A DNA stretch of 64,000 nt. It comes from Actinomyces qiguomingii. GTDB taxonomy: Bacteria; Actinomycetota; Actinomycetes; Actinomycetales; Actinomycetaceae. Location: positions 3,348,001-3,412,000 of the forward strand of contig NZ_CP025228.1 in assembly GCF_004102025.1 (NCBI RefSeq), written 5' to 3'. The position numbers and the translations under genes are program-made. How positions within the stretch are numbered: position 1 is the first letter of the stretch; each line of letters begins with the position of its first letter. The notes beneath the pieces are model-generated. The model worked only from the letters and a program-made list of their open reading frames with translations, was not told the origin of the DNA and did no database searches. Of the stretch, positions 59,778 to 64,000 are shown one piece after another.

Positions 59778-61001
59778 ATGAAGTTTTCCGTCGCCTCGGA
59801 GATCGGCGAACTAGCAACGGTCATCCTTCATCGCCCCGGCAAGGAGATGAATCGACTCACCCCGGACAACAAGGACGAACTTCTGTTCGACGATGTGCTG
59901 TGGCTGGAGAGAGCGCAGCAGGATCACGACCAGTTCGCGGCGATCCTCAAGCAGCGCGGCGTAAACGTCCTCTACCTCCAAGATCTTCTCACAGACACCA
60001 TCGAAGTTCCCGAGGCTAGGCAGTACCTGCTCGAAGGCGCGCTCACTGCCGACCACACGGGGTTCACGGCCGCCCCCACGGTGCGCCGATGGGCCGAAGA
60101 GGCCCCCGCCGAGGTGCTAGCAGAGGTGCTGATCGCTGGCATCACCAAGGCCGAGCTGCTGGAGCAGCTGCCCGGGGTCTCCTCCATGGTCATGTCCTCC
60201 ATTGATGATGAGGACCTGCTGCTATCACCGCTGCCCAACCACCTGTTCACCAGGGACTCCTCCAGCTGGATCTACGACGGCGTCTCGGTCAACACCATGC
60301 GCCGTACCGCGCGCCGCCGCGAGACCCTCAATTACCGGGCCATCTACCGCTGGCATCCACTGTTCGCCAACGCCGATTTCCCCCTTTGGAACGACGGCAC
60401 CCTTGGCCGGGAGATGAGCATTGAGGGTGGCGATATCCAGATCATCGGCAACGGCGCGGTCATGATCGGGATCTCCGAACGCACCTGCCCGCAGGGGGTG
60501 GAGCATCTGGCGGCCAAGCTCTTCGCCGGGGGTATTCGCGAGGTTGTTGCCGTGCGCATGCAGAAGTCACGCGCCCAGATGCACCTGGACACAATCATGA
60601 CCATGGTGGACCGCGGCACCTTTACCAAGTACGCCGGTGCCGGCATGCTCCCCACCGTCACCCTGCGCCCGGGCGACAACCCCGATGAGATCGATGTGCG
60701 GGAGAACGCCCCCGAGCTCATGCACCAGGTGATCGCCGAGGCCCTCGGACTAGACGAGATCATCGTGCTGACCACGCCCCAGGACTCCCGCTCGGCGGCC
60801 CGTGAGCAGTGGGACGACGGCGCCAACTCCTTGGCCATCGCCCCCGGCACGATCATCGCCTATGAGCGCAATGTCAATACCAACAGGTACCTGACCAGCA
60901 AGGGGATCGAGGTACTGACCATTCCCGGCTCGGAGTTGGGGCGCGGCCGTGGCGGACCCCACTGCATGAGCTGCCCGATTCTGCGCAATCCCGTCGACTG
61001 A
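59778..61001 (+). CDS. arcA: Arginine deiminase
   Basis: A 407-residue enzyme splitting arginine into citrulline and ammonia, the first step of the ATP-yielding arginine deiminase pathway. Landmarks: [69 protein letters not shown] and the catalytic Cys in [15 protein letters not shown] lies about 8 bases before the ATG. First gene of arcA-arcB-arcC, with an operator-like palindrome upstream. Ammonia made here raises local pH, helping oral or gut actinobacteria survive acid. Confidence 0.97.
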   Translation: MKFSVASEIGELATVILHRPGKEMNRLTPDNKDELLFDDVLWLERAQQDHDQFAAILKQRGVNVLYLQDLLTDTIEVPEARQYLLEGALTADHTGFTAAPTVRRWAEEAPAEVLAEVLIAGITKAELLEQLPGVSSMVMSSIDDEDLLLSPLPNHLFTRDSSSWIYDGVSVNTMRRTARRRETLNYRAIYRWHPLFANADFPLWNDGTLGREMSIEGGDIQIIGNGAVMIGISERTCPQGVEHLAAKLFAGGIREVVAVRMQKSRAQMHLDTIMTMVDRGTFTKYAGAGMLPTVTLRPGDNPDEIDVRENAPELMHQVIAEALGLDEIIVLTTPQDSRSAAREQWDDGANSLAIAPGTIIAYERNVNTNRYLTSKGIEVLTIPGSELGRGRGGPHCMSCPILRNPVD

Positions 61002-61036
61002 CTCATCCGCGTTCAAAAACACATTAGGAGAACACC

Positions 61037-62044
61037 ATGTCGCATCCTCTGTCCGGACGTTCCTTCCTCAAGGAGCTTGATTTTACGGCGTCGCAGTGGA
61101 GTATTTTGTTGAATTTGGCGGGTCAGTTGAAGGCTGATAAGCGGGCGGGCCGGGAGGTGCAGCGTCTTAAGGGCAAGAATATTGCTTTGTTGTTTGAGAA
61201 GACTTCTACGCGTACGCGGTGCGCGTTTGAGGTGGCTGCGGCTGATCAGGGTGCTAGTACCACGTATCTGGATCCGTCGGGTTCGCAGATGGGGCATAAG
61301 GAGTCGGTGGCTGACACTGCCCGGGTGTTGGGTCGGATGTTCGATGGGATTGAGTTCAGGGGCCGTAGCCAGGCCCATGTTCAGCAGTTGGCGGATCTGT
61401 CGGGGGTGCCGGTGTGGAACGGGCTGACCGATGACTGGCATCCCACCCAGGCCCTGGCCGACCAGTTGACCATGTTGGAGCACGCGGGTCGGCCTTTGAA
61501 GGAGATCTCCTTGGCCTATCTGGGGGACTGCCGCAACAATGTGGCCAACTCCCTGCTGGTCTCCGGGGCCTTGATGGGCATGGACGTGCGCCTGATCGGC
61601 CCTGCCGAGTTGCTGCCGGCCGATGAGGTGGTCACCTCCGCCCGTCGTCTGGCGGAGGAGTCCGGTGCCCGGATCACCATCGGCTCCGAGGTTGATGCCG
61701 GCGTGAAGGGCGTGGACTTCTTGTACACCGACGTGTGGGTGTCCATGGGCGAGCCGAAAGAGGTGTGGGATCAGCGCATCGCTCTACTCAAGCCCTACCA
61801 GGTCAACGCGACCCTGGTGCAGCGCACCGGCAACCCGGAGGTGAAGTTCCTGCACTGCCTGCCCGCCTTCCACGACCGCAACACCACCATCGGCCAGGAC
61901 ATCTACACCAAGACCGGTATGGACGGCCTGGAGGTCACCGACGAGGTGTTCGAGACCGACCGCAACATAGCCTTCGACCAGGCCGAAAACCGCATGCACA
62001 CCATCAAGGCCGTCATGGTGGCCACCCTGGGCGACTGGGAGTGA
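61037..62044 (+). CDS. arcB: Ornithine carbamoyltransferase (catabolic)
   Basis: A 335-residue enzyme turning citrulline and phosphate into ornithine and carbamoyl phosphate. Carbamoyl-phosphate site [15 protein letters not shown], then [38 protein letters not shown] and ornithine-binding [15 protein letters not shown] precedes the ATG. Codon use changes sharply inside the gene: codons up to about 61450 favour T or G in third position (ttg, ttt, aat, gat), whereas the rest is C-rich like its neighbours. Confidence 0.97.
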   Translation: MSHPLSGRSFLKELDFTASQWSILLNLAGQLKADKRAGREVQRLKGKNIALLFEKTSTRTRCAFEVAAADQGASTTYLDPSGSQMGHKESVADTARVLGRMFDGIEFRGRSQAHVQQLADLSGVPVWNGLTDDWHPTQALADQLTMLEHAGRPLKEISLAYLGDCRNNVANSLLVSGALMGMDVRLIGPAELLPADEVVTSARRLAEESGARITIGSEVDAGVKGVDFLYTDVWVSMGEPKEVWDQRIALLKPYQVNATLVQRTGNPEVKFLHCLPAFHDRNTTIGQDIYTKTGMDGLEVTDEVFETDRNIAFDQAENRMHTIKAVMVATLGDWE

Positions 62045-62051
62045 TACACCC

Positions 62052-63017
62052 ATGAGAATCGTCGCAGCACTGGGAGGCAACGCCCTCATGCGCCGGGGAG
62101 AGCGCCCCGACGCACGCACCCAGATCACCAACGTCAAACGAGCCGCCAAAGCGCTGGCCGCACTGGCCGAGGAACACGAACTGATCATCACCCACGGCAA
62201 CGGCCCCCAAGTAGGCACCCTCGCCCTACAGTCAGCCAACGACGAGCGCCTGTCCGAGCCCTACCCCTTCGACACCCTCGGCGCCCAAACCCAGGGCATG
62301 ATCGGCTACTGGATCCTCCAGGCCATGCAAAACGCCCTACCCGGCCGCCACATCGCCTCACTGATCAGCCAGACCCTGGTCCTAGCCGGCGACCCGGCCT
62401 TCAACAACCCCACCAAATTCGTCGGCGAAGTCTACGACCAGCCCACCGCCCAGGCACTGGCCGCCGAACGCGGATGGACCGTCAAACCCGACGGCACCCA
62501 CTGGCGCCGCGTAGTGCCCTCCCCCAAACCCCAACGCTTCATCGAAACCCGCATGGCCCGCACCCTCCTCCAAGCCGGCGCCATCGTCATCTGCTCCGGC
62601 GGAGGCGGCATACCAGTAATCCGCAACGCCCAAGGCAAACTAGAAGGAGTCGAAGCCGTCGTCGACAAAGACCTGACCGCCGCCGTACTGGCCGAACACC
62701 TCGAAGCCGACGCCCTACTCATCCTCACCGACGTCGACGGAGTAAGAACCGACTTCGGCACCCCCAACGAACAACGCATCGACCGCGCCACACCAGCATC
62801 CCTACGAGCCCTCAACCTACCCGCCGGCTCCATGGGCCCCAAAGTAGAAGCCGTATGCCGCTTCGTCGAACTCACCGGCGACATGGCCGCCATCGGCCGC
62901 CTGGAGGACACCACCGCAATCATCAACGGCACCGCCGGAACCATCATCACCCCCGGCGGCAACTACGGCCAACCCGAAGACATCCGCCCACCCACGCCGG
63001 GTCTCGTGCCCTCCTAA
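62052..63017 (+). CDS. arcC: Carbamate kinase
   Basis: A 321-residue enzyme that makes ATP from carbamoyl phosphate and ADP, the energy-yielding step of the pathway. Starts MRIVAALGGNALMRRGERPD; THGNGPQVGTLALQ, RRVVPSPKPQRFIE, ICSGGGGIPVI, VDKDLTAAVLAEHLEADALLILTDVDGV and MGPKVEAVCRFVE are family motifs. It follows arcB by 7 bases. Its codons are strongly A/C-rich (ccc aac gaa caa cgc), the opposite bias to the start of arcB. Confidence 0.97.
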   Translation: MRIVAALGGNALMRRGERPDARTQITNVKRAAKALAALAEEHELIITHGNGPQVGTLALQSANDERLSEPYPFDTLGAQTQGMIGYWILQAMQNALPGRHIASLISQTLVLAGDPAFNNPTKFVGEVYDQPTAQALAAERGWTVKPDGTHWRRVVPSPKPQRFIETRMARTLLQAGAIVICSGGGGIPVIRNAQGKLEGVEAVVDKDLTAAVLAEHLEADALLILTDVDGVRTDFGTPNEQRIDRATPASLRALNLPAGSMGPKVEAVCRFVELTGDMAAIGRLEDTTAIINGTAGTIITPGGNYGQPEDIRPPTPGLVPS

Positions 63018-63152
63018 CACCAGTAGCTCGAATGCTCCCGGATTCACACAGCCAAGGAGTGATGCCCGCCCGCAATCACTGAACCGCGAAGATCCGACCA
63101 ATCGTCCGCAACCACCAAGCAGCAGACACACATTCACAAGGAAGTGACCACC

Positions 63153-64000
63153 ATGACGAAGATCGTCAACTCATGGAACGACTTCGACCCGCTCAAGCAC
63201 GTCATCGTCGGACGTGCCGAGCACTCCGTGATTCCGCCCGAGGAGCCCGCCACCTCGGAGAAGGTGCCGATCGACTCCGAGATGCGCGGCATGTGGGGGC
63301 CCCGGCCCCTGGAGACCGTGGAGAAGGCGGCCGTCCAGCTCGACTTCCTCGCCAAGACTCTCGAGGAGCACGGCGTCAAGGTGGACCGGCCCACCCCGTT
63401 GCAGTGGAACCAGCACATCCAGACGCCCGACTTCCGCAACGACTCGATGATGACCTGTATGCCGCCTCGCGACATCCTGCTCACCATCGGCAACGAGATC
63501 ATGGCCTCCGCCAACTCCTTCCGCTGCCGGTACTTCGAGTACCTGGCCTACTGGCCGCTCATGAAGCAGTACTTCGACGAGGACCCGGAGTTCAAGTGGA
63601 CCCAGGCCCCTCGCCCCCGTCTGACGGACAAGTCCTACAAGCACAACTACTACGACGAGAAGATCTCCCTGGAGGAGCGCCTCGTACGTACCGCGAACAA
63701 GGACTTCGTCACCACCGAGGTCGAGCCTATGTGGGACGCCGCCGACGTGCTGCGCCTGGGCAAGGACCTGTTCATCCAGCACGGTCTGACCACCAACCGC
63801 ACGGCAATGGAGTGGTTCAAGCGCTACTACCCGGACCTGCGCGTACACGCGGTCAACTTCCCGGGTGACCCCTACCCGATCCACATCGACGCGACCTTCG
63901 TGCCGCTGCGGCCGGGCCTGATCATCAACAACCCGCACCGCCGCCTGCCTGAGGAGCAGCGCAAGATCTTCGAGGCCAACGACTGGCAGATCGTCGACGC
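63153..64000 (+). CDS. Glycine/inosamine-type amidinotransferase (partial, runs off window)
   Basis: The first 282 residues are visible, with no stop before the window end. It matches the AGAT family along its length: NSWNDFDPLKHVIVGRAEH, MPPRDILLTIGNEIMASANS, FRCRYFEYLAYWPLMKQYF, FVTTEVEPMWDAADVLRLGK (Asp of the triad) and HIDATFVPLRPGLIINNPHR (His). The catalytic Cys would lie beyond 64000. These enzymes move the amidino group of arginine to an amine, leaving ornithine. GAAGTGA lies before the ATG. It is 135 bases after arcC, on the same strand, and shares arginine and ornithine with that operon. Confidence 0.88.
   Translation, partial: MTKIVNSWNDFDPLKHVIVGRAEHSVIPPEEPATSEKVPIDSEMRGMWGPRPLETVEKAAVQLDFLAKTLEEHGVKVDRPTPLQWNQHIQTPDFRNDSMMTCMPPRDILLTIGNEIMASANSFRCRYFEYLAYWPLMKQYFDEDPEFKWTQAPRPRLTDKSYKHNYYDEKISLEERLVRTANKDFVTTEVEPMWDAADVLRLGKDLFIQHGLTTNRTAMEWFKRYYPDLRVHAVNFPGDPYPIHIDATFVPLRPGLIINNPHRRLPEEQRKIFEANDWQIVD

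Overview
The window is high-GC actinobacterial DNA. Lsr2, CarD, SenX3/RegX3-type kinase and regulator, PhoU and a DNA polymerase III delta-prime gene, plus a complete arginine deiminase operon and many glycan-utilisation genes, suggest an Actinomyces-like (Actinomycetaceae) host-associated bacterium. This is inferred from gene content, not from a marker gene. Many genes lack a Shine-Dalgarno but carry TANNNT 6-7 bases before the start codon, which is the arrangement of leaderless actinobacterial transcripts.

Layout. 1-10.2 kb: carbohydrate region with a truncated ROK protein, a Phd/RelE-type toxin-antitoxin pair, an operon coding probable C-glycoside deglycosidase alpha and beta subunits and a GH35 enzyme, a divergent ROK repressor, a small monooxygenase, an AAA/DUF4143 ATPase and a second sugar isomerase. 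10.3-27.2 kb: six tandem paralogues of a large unrecognised membrane-anchored protein with a PQQ/WD40-like extracellular part. Between copies 1 and 2 lie three head-to-tail IS110-type elements (one intact) and what looks like a decayed thiopeptide-type RiPP locus: an out-of-frame precursor, an ABC exporter and a broken dehydratase start. 27.2-41.1 kb: mostly core genes (DUF2218, Ohr, MFS, ispD, carD, senX3/regX3/phoU, gpmA, lsr2, tRNA-Thr, asparaginase, a lipoprotein hydrolase, an HTH regulator, holB). 41.3-54.3 kb: an accessory block between holB and tmk. It holds a truncated ABC exporter, a LacI regulator with an N-glycan-type cluster (GH38 mannosidase, GH5-like enzyme, sugar ABC importer), and a duplicated-domain immunity-like gene bounded by inverted repeat elements. 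54.6-59.0 kb: tmk, an OmpA-type lipoprotein, a two-component system and a DUF3060 lipoprotein. 59.8-64 kb: arcA-arcB-arcC followed by an amidinotransferase that runs off the window.

The most unusual non-coding feature is a dispersed family of intergenic arrays. Seven clusters of 3-5 units with a 22-23 bp period (core GAGTTCGGTCG or a cluster-specific variant) sit at 3-prime ends of genes. Two of them supply the stop codon of the neighbouring gene. Longer composite copies add a shared 68-bp block, and one such copy is interrupted by the IS110 array. Two further array types, with about 20-bp periods and different cores, occupy other gaps.

Candidates for previously undescribed systems are the six-paralogue surface family, the array elements with the immunity-like gene they bracket, and the RiPP remnant. 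No function was assigned where the sequence did not support one.
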